64,000 nucleotides of DNA from Campylorhamphus procurvoides (taxonomy: Eukaryota > Chordata > Aves > Passeriformes > Dendrocolaptidae), in contig WBMV01000267.1 in NCBI GenBank assembly GCA_013396655.1, positions 2,422,078 through 2,486,077 on the forward strand, in the 5' to 3' direction. Under the pieces are notes generated by a model. The model was given only the letters and a program-made list of their open reading frames with translations, had not been told where the DNA came from and did not search any database. The position numbers were made by a program, and so were the translations under genes. Shown in pieces: positions 50,949 to 64,000 of the stretch; within the stretch, counting starts at the first letter, position 1; every line of letters begins with the position of its first letter.

Positions 50949-53900
50949 CTGAAGCAAAATATAGGACAGTATATATACTGTTCCCACAGAAAACCCATAA
51001 CACTTTTAATAGAATTTATTAGTGAGGCACCAATTAAGATAGACAGAAAAGGCAGTATTTAACTCTCATAGACCTCATACACACAGAGAAAACAGGAAAA
51101 TATTGCACAGAAAGAAGAGTAGCAAACTTCAATAGCTCTAATTTTCCTAGAAACTGTTTCTCAGATTAATTGAACTTCGTCTGCTTTACTGGGACTTCTG
51201 ATGAGGAGGCATGACTTGAAGAACTCATTACCTCAGCCATTTATCTGCAAAATATCAGTAAATAAAACAGAAGTACAGGTAAATTATAATTCCTCCATTT
51301 CCCCTCACCAGCCCCAATGACATGCACTTCATTATTCTCAGAAAGAGCACCTGAGAGAGTCCCCTGAAGTTGCTAGAAATTGAGTTATATTGGGACCATT
51401 GTGGCTGAATTGACTTAAATCCATCCTGGGAATCCAAAGCAGGCAGAGTCCCCAGGGGACAAGGGCTGGCACATGTACCTGTCACCTCATCACCCAGACA
51501 TACAGCAGGGTAAGGGGACACTGCACAAGCTGGAATGTTAATAACTGCTCTGCTCTACATCTGCACCAGGACAATGATCAAAGACCTATAACCAGTTTCT
51601 TGATATGCAGTAAATAATCTGTATTCATTTATTTGAAAAGATAATTTTCACATACCCCTGCTGGGAGCTGCGTGGAATTTGATTAACATAATAAAGGTAG
51701 ATTGAGAGCATGAAAAAGGCTGAGTGCTTTCATTAAAGATGTTTTGTCTGTCTCATGCTTCTTCCACTATTTACAGAACTCATGTTCTAGTTAAAATATT
51801 TTTCAAGCAAATACAATCAAATCTGTCTGTACAAAACTGTCTAACAAACAGAATTGCTTTAAGTCTACACTCCACTGTTTTATTTTCCTTTGCACGTAAA
51901 GAATAATAGAAGACAGGAATTTTGAAGAAACCTGCCTTGTTAGTATGTTCCCCATGGAGAAAGACAAAACCTACTTAACTACAAGAAATTATTTGCATTT
52001 TCTGTAATTTCTGCACTGACTGCTGCAGCTGCTGTTGCTACAAAATAATCTAAACATTAATGCTGTAATCACAGTTGTCTTCAACCAAAATAAATGAATA
52101 AATTAACCACTGGCAATATTTATTACACATTGGTATACAGTACTTGATGTGTTAACAGTTGAAATATTTTTATACTGAAGTATTTTTTGCAAGGCTGTAA
52201 TGAGATAACGTTTCATGTCAATTGTGCTGTTAAAAACAAACAACCAAACACCACCCCACATATTTAAAACACACTGGTACATGTAATATTCAACCATCTC
52301 CTCTAGAAACAAATCTGAAAATCAAATTCTCCTTCCTTCCATTTCTTAACTGGTGGTATGGACTATACTTCTCTCACCATTATTTAGCCAGGTCTAGCTG
52401 GGGAACAGAAATATTTTGAAAGCAGGTCCCCTAAGAAAAACAATTCCTGAACTACTTAGCTTCTACCCAAAGTTACAGAGCACAGACTGAAACAGAGGAT
52501 AAAGCACATTTAAATTGTAGAAGGGCATGAGTCACTCATGATGTACTTTAAATCAGTTATTACTGATCTATTTTAAGACTAGATGCTTTGCCTGCAGCTC
52601 CCACTTTATGACCAGAGCAGGTTGGTCTTTTTCATTAGGATGAAAAAACCAGATTCCTGTTTTCAGAGAATTAACAAAAGTTTGTGTAGACCTTTTAGTG
52701 TTGGAGAGATACAGAGCTAAAAAGTAATAGAATAAGAATAGTTAAACTTTATAAAAGCTTCAGGAAATACCAAGAAATACTAAGGTAGGGAACTCTGAGA
52801 AAAATTCTATTAAAATCTGATTTTATATATATCAGATTTCAAATAATCCAATTACATTTTATTTGAGGACATGATATTCCAATTTTTTTTTACTTGCTAC
52901 CAAACTTCAATATGGGGGAATGCAATTTTCCTCTTGCTTTTTTTCTAAAAAGCTATGCAGAATAGGATAGAAAGCTATATTGAAAAGCTTTGCTCCCTAC
53001 ATTCTATTTTATTTTAATGGGTTATTTTTTAAATGCAATCTTATTTGACAATAGTTACAAGACAGATTAAATTCCCCTTTCATAATCACCTACATACATC
53101 CTCAAAATTCCTGATATATCAAAGAACATTTTATGGAAATGGAGTAAAGTAAGAAGACTCATATCCAGTAAGTAACTGTTCCATGTTTTTGTTCCGTTTT
53201 TCTAATCATTATCCCTTTAAAAAAGTACTAAGATGCTTCCTAAATGCAAGAGATAATTATTACAAACACCATGAAATTTTAGATCTTAATGCACTTAAAT
53301 CAAATATTGAAACTAAACAGGATATAATGAAGATCATTCAACTTTTTATAATACGAAATTTTCAGTATATAATTTGTTTACCACCTAAATGACATTTAGT
53401 ATTCTTCCTCATTTCTTTAACATTCCTATAATTTCTAGATGCCTCTGCTCCAGAGCATACAAGCTCTACCAACACATCTCCATATTCGTCAAACTGTGAG
53501 TCAGGCTTTTTTTTTAATAAAACTACTTTTAGCATGTACAGTACTAGTAATTTAAATCATAGGTAATTAAAATTTTTATATATACTTCCCAAAGGAGATA
53601 AATCCCAACAGCTCCATCTCTAGCACCAGCTGTTTGTAAAGAGTTACCTGGCCTCACATGGGTCATCCTGTCAGAAAGCTAAGTGAAAAAGCCAATTAAA
53701 AAGATGCCCATCTTTTCCTGCACAGTCTAGTGGGGATACCGGAAGATTAAGGAACAAACAGTTGATGGAACTTTGCTATGTGGTGTATGAATGCTGAAAG
53801 GTTTCTACAAGGTGAATTGGTTTTGCTGTTTCACAACATGCACGTTCCCAAGTTCCCTCTTGTTCTACAGAGTTTATTTTATCCTCATACAGAAAAATAC

Positions 53901-55358
53901 CCCAAAACCCAGCAATTCTCCAACACTTTCCTTCCCCCTTCTTATGGCACTCAGACCAGAGTAACTTAAATAAGAAATCTGGAATATTTGCATCTATTAT
54001 AATTTCAAATTTCGGCTGCTTTAAAACTGGAAAGATGCCAGACAATTTAGACAGACTATCCGAAGCATTATATGCAAATTAGTCTTTTCTTTAGAAGAGC
54101 TTTAAGAAACATTCAATTTATTTAATTACAGCATTCTGCTTTGTAAGCTAATAACAAATGGGTTTGGATACACGGTAACACTGAAATTTTGCTCTAATTT
54201 AAGCAACAGAAATCAATTTCTTGGAATTGAAGTACTAAATCTTTCACTTGATCCATCTTTCTACATAAAAGCCTCCGGATTTTAATGTATCCTTTGGTGG
54301 CTTTATCTGTTCTCCTTTGGTTTATTTGCATACTGGGATGTGCACATTTTTGGTTCAGGTGCTCTGCTGAGGCTTTACAGCAACACAACAGGCAGGGATT
54401 CGGCTTTGGGATTTACTCCGGCCTCCTCATTTCCTGGAAAACACAACTCCGTGTTTCACATACCAGAGAGCCCTTATATTTCATTTAGGGAGGAAAGATA
54501 ATGAGTGACAGTGAGACATTGTATGTAGTTAGCCACAGCAGAGGACAAAAAGTTGGGTTATTTTTGGCCCGGCAGTAATTGGCCATATACTCAATTAATT
54601 ATCAGAGCATAAAGCTAACATCAACTGCTGCATCAGCTTCCAGAATAGGTACCAAAATATGCCAATAAATTCATCCTACTTATACTATAGAGCGACAAAA
54701 GGCAGACTTATCTACCCTTTTGTATACGTCCTTGATAAAATTTATGCTGCTCTTCCACACGATTAAATTTAATATGACTTTTCTGAGGTCTTTTGCAAGT
54801 TTTCTTCAAAGGAATATAACTTCCTGTACCATTCAGTACCTCTTTAATATCCATTTTTTGAATTATCAGTAAAATCTAGCCAAGGCAACACAGTCTGGGA
54901 CAACATCTCCGTGAGCTTAATAGATGGTATTTTAGCCATTTTATTTAAATGTCCTTCATATTTTTTCTTGCAGAACTCCTTCAACATCCCATTATGACAA
55001 ACAGAAGCCACTGAAGAACACTAATTAATGCCAAACATAAAGGAAGATTTTGTGCTTAAAGCAATTAGCCAGTATCCAGGTTTTTATGGGCTCCTTTCAT
55101 TAACAGAAGAAACCTGTAATAAGCTGTCCTACTCTGATGTAACAAATAGAATTTCAAAGGGCACATGAAAGTCCTGACTTCAGAACCCAGCAGGGTCTGT
55201 CCAGACAGCTATTCCACATCAGGGTTCCAGAGCCTCTCTCCAAACAGCAGAGAGTTCTATGGCTTTCCCTCCAGTCCATCCTGCACCGATCCCAAAGGTC
55301 CTTTCAGACTCTTTTTGCCTCATCAGCTAATTGATTTTTCCCACTGCCAACACAGCAC

Positions 55359-56345
55359 CATAGAATCGTGTAGGTTGGAAACAACCTTCAGATCATCAAG
55401 TCCAACTGTTACCCCAGCACTGCCAAGTCCACCATTAAATCCTGACCCCAGGTGCCCCATGTACATGTCTTGGGCTGGTGACTCAGCCACTGCCCTGGAT
55501 AGCCTGTTCCAATGCTTCATACCCCTTTCTATGATGGAAGCTTTCCTAATATCCCATCTAAACCTCCTTGGTGCCACTTGAGGCCATTTCCTCTTGCCCT
55601 GTCATTTGTAACTTGGCAGAAGAGACTGATCCCACCTCACTACAGCCTCCTGTCAGGTAGCTGTAGAGAGCAGTAAGGTCCTCCCCAGTCTCCTGTTCTC
55701 CAGGCTGAACAGCCCCAGCACCTGCAGCCACTCCTCATAAACCCTGTGCTCAGCCACACTATTTCTGGTACAGGCCNTACCCCTTTCTATGATGGAAGCT
55801 TTCCTAATATCCCATCTAAACCTCCTTGGTGCCACTTGAGGCCATTTCCTCTTGCCCTGTCATTTGTAACTTGGCAGAAGAGACTGATCCCACCTCACTA
55901 CAGCCTCCTGTCAGGTAGCTGTAGAGAGCAGTAAGGTCCTCCCCAGTCTCCTGTTCTCCAGGCTGAACAGCCCCAGCACCTGCAGCCACTCCTCATAAAC
56001 CCTGTGCTCAGCCACACTATTTCTGGTACAGGCCAGGATGCCACTGCCCTTCTTGGCCACCTGGACATGCTTCTGGCTCATGTTCAGTCACTGTCAATCA
56101 GCACCCCCAGGTCCTTTCCCACCAGGCAGTTCCCAATCCCTCTGCACCCAGCCTATATCACTGCAGGGGGTTGTTGTGTCCCAAGGGCAGGACCCAGCAC
56201 TTGGCCTTGTTGGACCTCAGACCACTGGCCTCAGCCCATTGATCCAGCCTGTCCACATCCCTCTGCAGAGCCTTCCTGCCCCTCCAGCAGATCAACACCC
56301 CCACCCCACTTGGTGTCATCTGCAAACTTACTGAGGGTGCAGCTC
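55359..56345 (-). mobile_element. CR1 LINE 3' half, minus strand, with artefactual duplication
   Basis: On the plus strand it opens CATAGAATCGTGTAGGTTGG, the reverse complement of the CR1 3' end. Minus-strand frames read RFRWDIRKASIIERGMKHWN, LSRAVAESPAQ and, near the right end, [11 protein letters not shown] in pieces (around 56300-56335), so it spans from the RT catalytic box to the 3' end with many breaks. The copy includes a 257-base exact duplication around an N at 55777, so the true length is nearer 730 bases. Confidence 0.9.
55520..56034. repeat. Exact 257-base direct duplication separated by one N
   Basis: 55520-55776 (starting TACCCCTTTCTATGATGG, ending TTCTGGTACAGGCC) is repeated, with no difference I can find, at 55778-56034. 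The only base between them is N at 55777. This is the signature of two contig ends that overlap but were joined by a gap instead of merged. Confidence 0.9.
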
Positions 56346-59300
56346 CTGATGCTTCACTTTCTAAAAGTAACTTAGGATTTTTCTATGTATGAACTTTGGG
56401 AAGTAGCTCTTAGTTTACTGTAGCTCACTACTGAGTAATGCCAAAATTCACCATGAAAAGGCATCTTTGACCTCCAGCAATTTAAATCCTGTACTGCCCC
56501 AGTCTAGAAAAAAACTACTCTCAGTAAATAAGAGAGGAATCCCCATCCACACAGGGCAGAATGGAGGAGATGTAATCACAAATTGCTGCCATCTTTGCCT
56601 TGCCTTCCCCTGCTGCAAAGTGAAAACATTCTGCATCCTCAAAACACTCAGTGCTGAGCTGGCACAGAGCCAGCTTTCTTCCCTATGGTTCTCTGCTGCA
56701 AATTAATTCCCTGACCTGCAGTGCACAGCATTTTCATTCCGCTCTGTCCATAGCCTTAGATAACAGGCAGTTTCTCAGAATGACCTATTTGATCCATATG
56801 AGCAAGAGGAAACACATGAAAAAACTTGTTAACATGGGAAAATACAATTTAAGACTACAGTACTAAACACTACCGGGATCCTTTTTCTCAAAGAAAACAT
56901 ATCTTACAATATTAATTACTCCCTACATAAGATCAAATATGAAACAAAGGAAATAAAATTCCTGTAAGCTGGCACATTTACAGTCAAGCATTTTATATTT
57001 TCTAGCCATCATGCCAATTATTCTAGAGTGACCAAAAGTTTTGCAATAACGATGAAGAAAATCTGTGAAACAGACACGATTTAAAAAGACACAATGAATT
57101 ATTTTATTTACTGATTAGAAGTGTTTAACTCTGCATATTTGTTTTCTGCTCAACTATAACATTCCACTGATTACTTGCCATTACCAGGGGGAAGAAGGTA
57201 AGTTTAAAATCTGTATTTGTGGCCCAAGTCCAACAGACAAAAATCAACTCAATTTACAGGTTATTTAGTGTATTTAGAACAATTATACTCTAATCCACAT
57301 CCTTCAAACACAGTGAAGTATGGTGAAAACATAATGAAAGTGTTGACAAGTCTGCCTGTTTGCAAAACAAATGTTACCAGCTTTCACTCAATGTCATACC
57401 CAAATAGCAAACAGGTACCTGACACAAACTCTCTGAAGACGTCAGGCAGCACAGAGAGGACATCTGTTGGAGCAGTGCAACTCACACAAGTAATTCATTG
57501 CTAGGGGTAATGAAATGACAAATGGTGCAATCAGTTATAAAACAAGTGAACTGGAGATGGAACTCTAGAGGAAAAACACCCAAGTTTACAAGCTCTGTCA
57601 TGACAGATAAAATGTACAGTAGAAACGTGCACTGCTTCAGATTTAAGCTTAACCTTGACATTATCACTTCAAAAAGGCTTTACTTGATTTCACTTTATTA
57701 AACTGGCCCTGTCTCTACCTACATGAGAAGACATTGTATAAAAGAGAATAAGTTTCTTTGAATAAAACTTAGCTCACTCTCCCATCAGTCAGCTGCCTAG
57801 TCCTTCTGGCACAAATTTCTGGTTTTCCTACATCTGCATCAAGTCTCTTAAATATAGAGCTAATGAGAATTTTTCTAGAGTCCACCAGTTCTATTTCAGA
57901 AAAAGCATGAGAGAAAATGGGCATGAATCCCTCCTCACCACAGATCAATGAGTAATGCGCAAGCATTCCAATACAACTGAATGGGTTGGGGAGTCTGCTT
58001 TTGGTTCTTATTTCTTCCCTCAAATCCTAAAAAAAAAGCTTTGTCTACTACAGTTTCTAAACTTTGGGAAAATGGAAGTTTCTTTCAGTCAACTTCTTCT
58101 CTTGATCTCAATAATTACCCTGCTATCTCCTTCACTGACCTCCACTAACACAACTAATATGTCTCAAGGGATGCAAATTAAAACAGTCAAGAAAGACTTA
58201 GCCATTACTTTAGCTAAAAGTACTCCTGGTTCAATCCACACTGTTTAACCTCTATATCAATTAACAAAATAACATCAGGAATAGACTCTTGCTAACTTCT
58301 AACCAATCGTTAGGTTTCAGAATCCAGCAGGGAGTTTCTTACAGTTTTCGCTAATTTGTCTCCTTTAATGAGATCTATTTCTGCCTAATTCTACCAGAAA
58401 GTGTTCTTCAATGGACAGATGCAATCAAACATGGAAACATCGCACCTCTGAACTGCCTCATTGTTCACAGTGATTATGGTACATACTCCCAGTTTGCTCT
58501 TGTCAAGAATGTTAATGATACAATTAGTATTTCTTAGATAACTCACTGCCAATACACTATAGCACTGTCCACCGAGTTCTTTAACAGCTCTTCACAGACA
58601 CCTTTTTCATCAAGGGATGCCCATCGATGCAGACTTTCATTGTAAAAATTGCTTCTCTTCAGCAGGGATACAATCCAGATAAAGCAGAGAATGAAAGGGC
58701 ATATTATTTCCCCCTAGGGACTCCTTATTCTCATACCACTTAAACTTATCAGATAATAGGAGACACCTTCAGATAAGTTTCTTTTACACCTGAAACAGAA
58801 AGCCACCTTCCATCTCAGACAGGCAGGCGTCAGGCCATTCTGCAGTGTCAGGATTTGGCAGCAAGGCCAATTTGAGAACTCAGCCCCTTATCTCACCTAC
58901 TTTGCAGCTTCTGTCCCCACCTCCGGGCTGTCACAGCCCATCACCAGTACTCTGAGCTTACTTGTACAGGGGCACATGTGAATGGTTTCAGTGCAGTGAT
59001 TCACAGGAACCTAGGCCATTTCGCTGCTCAGGTTCACAGAATGACTCTGCAAACACGTGCATCAGTATAGCAAATATGTGCATCAGTATAGCTGAAGTGT
59101 CTCCCAGAGGTGCAAAGCTGAACAGCTTCAACTGGCCACAGATAAGGATCAATAAACCCACTGTTCTCTCAGAGCTGTGCTTTGAGGGATGCCATGCTTA
59201 AGTGTGGGGATAGGAACAAGAATAATGTAAATTTGGAATGGAAAACTCTTAAATTGACACTGCCAATGGACCATGGAATAATGCCCAAGGAACTGTGTGT

Positions 59301-61635
59301 GATAACACAAAAATACACATTTGAACATTGTTTTTTTTTTTTAAAAAAATCAAAGTTGATATATCTTGTTTGCCCACACTCAACTACATATCCAAGCAAT
59401 AAAGTTAAGATATTTACTGAAACTAAAATGTTTATAACACTTCTACTGAGTGCCCAAGGGCTTGCTTGAATCAAAGACTGGGCACTCCACATGCACCACT
59501 GCTAAAGCTATCACAGGACTCTGATCAAAACCACTCACATTTACATAAATATTTTCTTCTGAAATCACTCTGTGCATTTCCATTAATATCCCTATAAAAC
59601 CCAGCATGGGTAACGCACAGCACTGGTAGATTTAAAAGCCTTTACCTGCTAGGAAAGAAAGAATACACTTAGCACTAAATACAAATGAAAAAGCTGATTT
59701 CACTGATTACAGAATTAATTTACGCTGAAATTGTGCAGCTGTACACAAAAGACACAGAAAAGCCAATGTCAAATTATACCACCAATTATATCCAACAATA
59801 GTTCAACTCAAAACTGCAGAGCACAAATCTTTAGAGACTTCTATTCCATGATTGTTCAAGCCTCAAATTATTTCTACTGTCTCTGTATTTAAAATGCATG
59901 ATTTAAGGTTCTCCTAAAAATTGCTATCAAGATAATGCTGCTTTCCTTGTTGAGGAATCCCCTCATAATTTTCTTCTATCATAAAATATAATTTCCTTTT
60001 AGCTTCTTATTTGCATTGCAGAATAGGCCAGACAATCACAAATATATTAATTAGATCTACTGAGAAAACTTCATATTCCAGCTACAGGGTTAATTTATCT
60101 CACAGTCAAATTTGCAAAATCCCTCTGGAGAACAATAGTACAAATAATAAACAAGGCTACCACTGAGGCCAGAGGTTCATAGCAATGCCTGAAAATGAAA
60201 AATACTTTTTAATCCCAGTTACCACATAAATCAAAAGTAGACATGACTCTGCAAGCCTACTAGTGCACATCCCTGTTTATTTATGTCTGGATCAGACCTA
60301 AAGAGAAAAAGGACAAACAAAAAAAAACCCAACAAAAAAGACCTTGTCACAGCATCAGAACAATTCTAAAGCAAAAATGACAAGAGCTTACATCAAGAAG
60401 GCAGTTCAGCTCAGCACCTCCATTGCACAAATCAATTCAACAAGCTCTGCAGCCTAAAGATGATCATCACATAACACTTCTACATGAACTATTACCCTGT
60501 TTTATTATGAGCACCATGTAAGTGGAAGAGCAACAACTTTAACAGTAGTTACAGATATCCCATGGCAATTGAGAAATCAAAGAATACAAACATCTGTTGC
60601 TTGGTATTTGTGTAAGTAATCTTCAGGCACAGAAACCTTGAGAACTCTAGAGAACTGAAAATGTGTTCTCAGGGCAAGAGTTTGTATTGTATACATGGTA
60701 TGGTAGTATCAAGAGCACTACATCTTTTTAATTAAATTCTGGGCCTTTTTCTGAAATACAGAACAAGGAGCAGTGTCAGCATATAAGAAGTAGTTACTTT
60801 ATTTGATTTGCAGTACAAAGAACTTGCACTTGGGGTTATACTGTTGCTGTTCATCTCAGCACTGCCTTTAGAAGTGTTGAAAAAATAGCACTGTTCTGTA
60901 AAAAATGGAAATCCAGCAGAACAGAACAGGTGGTATAAGCAAAAAGGTAAGCTTTCTTAACCAACAGCACACCTTCTGCATAATTCATTTCACACAAGTA
61001 CGTACTTCCCTAAGCCTTTAAAATGGGAAGTTTTCATGTGTGCAAGTAGTGCCAAAGCGTGCAGTGGCACCATCTGAAGCCTGCTCTCCAACATCAAACT
61101 TGTCCTTATCACAATCTGTTTTCCTATCAATCAGTTCAAACTTCTTTGAAGCAATACTAGATTGCTAGTGCATGTAATACTTTCAAAAGTGAGTTTTTTT
61201 ATTTACTGTCTTAAAGTCTGCATTATTTTTCACCAAGAAAGTTGTGCAGCAATGAGCTAACACAAATTCTTTCCAAAGCATAAGCTGGAGGCAGAAGAGA
61301 GCCAGTGTATCTTTACACCAGAAGAGGAACTTGGGAGTTATGACTGAACTATTTAAGCATCTCCTCCTCTCTGTCTAATTAAGAAGTTCCAATGACTGAA
61401 CAAGCTATCCTAAAGGGTAAAAATTTATTTTCCTTTCATCAACTTTGAACTCCAGCCATTTGATTAGTAGTTCACTGTTAAATTATACACTAATAGTATC
61501 AATAGGGCAGTCTGAAATTAATCTATTCTCTCAAACTCCTAATATTTTGTAATCCCTTCTTCTAATATGCAGAAGTTCTGATTGTGTCTGATATTCCATA
61601 AATGTAGATAAACATCTAAAGGTTTCACCTGAAGG

Positions 61636-62262
61636 TGCAGCATGAGGAACCACCAAAGACGAGCTCAAAGCCTTCACCCAGTCCCAGAGGTACAACATCA
61701 CTGGCATAAGCAAAGTGTAGCAGGACAATCTCAGTGACTGGTGTGCCATGATGGATGGTTACAGGCTCTCCAGGAGAGACAGGCAGGGCAGGGGAGGCAG
61801 GGGTGGCATTGTATGTGATGGAGGGGCTGGAATGCATGAAGCTTGTAGTTGGCAATAGCACAGTTGAGAGCCTTTGGGTAAGGATTAAGGGACAAACAAA
61901 TGAAGTGGATGTTGTCATGGGAGGAGGAGGCTGCAGGGAGACCTCATTGTGGTCTACAGCTTCCTCACAAGGGAAGAGGAGGGGTAGGCACTCACCAGGG
62001 ACAGAACCAGAGAACAGTATGAAGCTGAGGCGGGGGAAGTTTAGGCTGGGTATTAGGAAAAGATTTTTCACCCAGAGGGTGTCTGGGCACTGGAACAAAT
62101 CACAGCACCAAGCCTGACAGAATCCAAGAAGCATTTGGACAACAGTCTCAGGCACAGGGTGGGATTGTTGGAGCTCTACTGTGCAGGGCCAGGAGTTGGA
62201 CTTGGATGATCCTTGTCGGTCCCTTCCAACTCAGGATATTCCATTCCATGATCCTATGATTT
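61636..62262 (+). mobile_element. CR1 LINE with internal deletion (endonuclease joined to 3' end)
   Basis: The left part carries CR1 endonuclease remnants on the plus strand: a DGYRL.RRDRQGR-like stretch in broken frames, then GVALYVMEGLECMKLVVGN, STVESLWVRIKGQTNEVDVV. At about 61920-61925 this joins directly to the C-terminal region (a RRLQGDLI-like stretch, then KFRLGIRKRFFTQRVSGHWN) and runs to the CR1 3' end with GATGATCCTTGTCGGTCCCT and CCATGATCCTATGATT. The whole reverse transcriptase core is missing between the two. Confidence 0.85.
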
Positions 62263-62612
62263 TGTTTATTGAAAACTTACTTATGGCAACCTGACACATG
62301 AGAAAACAATGTTGCACAATATTCCACAAAATGTTCTTCATAATAATCCATTATGAAATGAATTATTTCATATTAAAAAACCCCCAGCCTTTAACTTTCA
62401 AGTATGGTAAGGTCATAATGAAAATTAAATTCCACTGCTAAGAACTGTCTTATAAAATTAATAACTTGCCTTCTTGTCTTCCTTATCATACTTCTCCAGT
62501 ATTAAAGAAAAAAAATACAAGGGAATTTCTTATATGATTAAGTGAAAAAGCTTCTAACAGAAGAAAATAGACTTAATCCCCAATGTACTAGGCGTGAAGC
62601 GATGAGTGATTT

Positions 62613-62613
62613 N
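62613..62613. other. Single-base assembly gap or ambiguity (N)
   Basis: One N in GATTTNATAAATAA. Unlike the N at 55777, the flanks do not repeat each other, so it looks like a base-call ambiguity or a closed gap. Confidence 0.95.
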
Positions 62614-62646
62614 ATAAATAATTTGCAAGTATTGTTAATCTTGCTA

Positions 62647-62663
62647 ACGTGGTGCTACCACGT
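62647..62663. repeat. Short inverted repeat overlapping an E-box
   Basis: ACGTGGT and ACCACGT flank loop GCT; the right arm continues into CACGTG, a canonical E-box. Small and possibly accidental. Confidence 0.35.
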
Positions 62664-64000
62664 GCATAGGGAGGAAAGCAGGCAAACAGCAGCACATTTA
62701 AGTCATAAGACTACATAAACAATTCAGTGGCTGAAACTAGAATTCATCCTTTGCAACAGTAAAAAAAAAAAAAAGAAATAATTAAAATGTAGCAAATCCC
62801 ACTACAGCAGAGCTGACAGCAATCCTCTGCTGGCACTGCTGAAGAACGTGGAAGCCCCTGATAGTCAAACATGTCACATTATGTTTATTCCTACAGAACT
62901 GGATCTGGTAGAGCCTTGTACTTCACAAATGCTGAGAAAAGTTAGGCCTAAAACGACCTGGCTCCATCACCCTCATTTAGCCTTCAAATGCCCTAGGAAT
63001 TACACCAGTGTGTCTCATATCCACTATGTAAATATTAAATCAAGGTACCAACATGTCAATTGTTCTTAATATAAAAAGTATGACCTAGGGCAGGTAATCA
63101 TGGATTAAGAAATGAAACATCACCTTGTTTTAAACCAGAATGCTAGAAGACTTCTATATGCCAGAAATTAAGAGTCTTTCATAGCTGGGTTCTCTTTCAC
63201 AAAGAAAATGTTGTATTTTTTAATTTGAATAAAACTTGTGACGAACAAAAATTACTGTTCTAACTGAAGTACAGATAAAATATTGAATTTTGCTTTCCTG
63301 TTCTCACTTCATGTTTTGTATGGATGACTACTTTATTTTCCAAAGACAGTGGTTTTCCATAGGAGTTTGCATGCAATGAATGTGGTGATCATGAGCACAT
63401 AGTACAGTTTAACCTTGCATCACGGTCCCTTTAACAACAACCTTTGGCTTCCCCAGCATGCACCATTTAACATAATATAATCACAGTCCTTTTTTCAATG
63501 ATAAAAAATTAATTGTGTTTTGTATACAAAGATAAGTTCCCTTTTCATTATTTAGCGTCTCGTCAATCTAGCTTCAGTTTCACCCTTGTGCATTATTGAT
63601 TACCACCTGTGTTGTCATTTCATGCTACATCAATTTTTATTTATTTTTAAATTTATATAATAAAAAAATTCAAATGTCACACACTGAAGACCCTTTCCAT
63701 TTCCCATTACAGAGAAATGCACACGTGTGCTATGACAGAATTCACTGCAGCTCAGTCATGGTTCTCCTCCACTCTGAAAATGTTACTTGGCCTTTTGTAA
63801 ACCCTGAAACGACTTCAGTGTTGTACGTGGTGGTGTTGTTTTGGGGCTTTTGTTTGCTTGGGGTTAGCTTTCTGCTAGGTTTTTCTGTCAGGATTTTTTT
63901 TAATGAGAGAGAAAAACAGTACAGAGCTGCCCACACACATGGTGCAAGTTGAGGTGAAAGCCAACTGGACTGCTTTCCCAGCACCAGGCTGAAATTGGTA

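Larger units (their letters stand above)
50949..64000 (-). other. Partial upstream ZFYVE28 intron (at least 13 kb)
   Basis: I looked on the minus strand for the expected preceding exon (conserved FYYADEELNQ segment, ending before DNVLN) and did not find it, so this whole stretch is read as intron. It contains a minus-strand CR1 with an assembly duplication (55359-56345), an internally deleted plus-strand CR1 (about 61636-62262), a single N at 62613 and A/T homopolymers. Other open frames show nothing recognisable. An unseen non-coding exon or nested RNA cannot be excluded. Confidence 0.65.

Noticed and set aside
55165..56375. Plus-strand open frames of 98-138 codons with Pro/Ser-rich content
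   Set aside because: These are reverse readings of the minus-strand CR1 copy, and some are duplicated by the assembly artefact.
50949..64000. Search for the preceding exon with the FYYADEELNQ segment
   Set aside because: No matching minus-strand block with a donor was seen; probably further upstream.
1..64000. CRISPR arrays, operons, tRNA or rRNA genes, bacterial-type systems
   Set aside because: The sequence is a vertebrate intron-rich gene; no direct-repeat/spacer arrays, cloverleaf candidates or rRNA segments were noticed on reading. A covariance-model scan would be needed for small RNAs.

Overview
This window is avian nuclear DNA. It is AT-rich, carries several CR1 non-LTR retrotransposon remnants with the bird-type 3' end (copies ending in or near TTCTATGATT), has avian-style retroviral LTRs, and has vertebrate intron/exon structure. 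The species cannot be fixed from the sequence. Two single Ns (55777, 62613) show it comes from a draft-type assembly.

The only gene I can support is ZFYVE28 (lateral signaling target protein 2 homolog, LST2), an endosomal FYVE protein that restrains EGFR signalling in the family members studied. It lies on the minus strand and fills the window. Ten internal coding exons run from 50948 down to 3281, and their reading phases agree at every junction. They encode about 822 residues: the conserved helical N-terminal region after roughly residue 60, a long acidic/serine-rich middle encoded mainly by one 1362-base exon, and the conserved block just before the FYVE domain. The first exons (about 60 residues and the promoter) should lie beyond 64000, and the FYVE zinc finger and 3' UTR beyond position 1. 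I numbered the exons 3-12 on the assumption that two coding exons lie upstream.

Region by region: 1-3280 is intron with no exon seen. 3281-5836 is a cluster of three exons. 5837-31838 is two long introns (14.8 and 11.1 kb) flanking an isolated 105-base Ser-rich exon, and holds CR1 pieces, a probable LTR and a T/G-rich tract. 31839-33200 is the large exon. 33201-41018 is an intron with a solo LTR and a small minisatellite. 41019-50948 is five exons separated by 1.7-2.8 kb introns. 50949-64000 is part of an upstream intron with two CR1 copies, one carrying an exact 257-base duplication across an N (probable assembly artefact) and one internally deleted.

I found no new multi-gene system. The points most worth a second look are a GC-AG intron in ZFYVE28, a NAGNAG tandem acceptor at exon 10, a run of five frame-neutral exons, the internally deleted CR1, two perfect hairpins, and a short coding-like frame at 12512-12703 that I could not identify.
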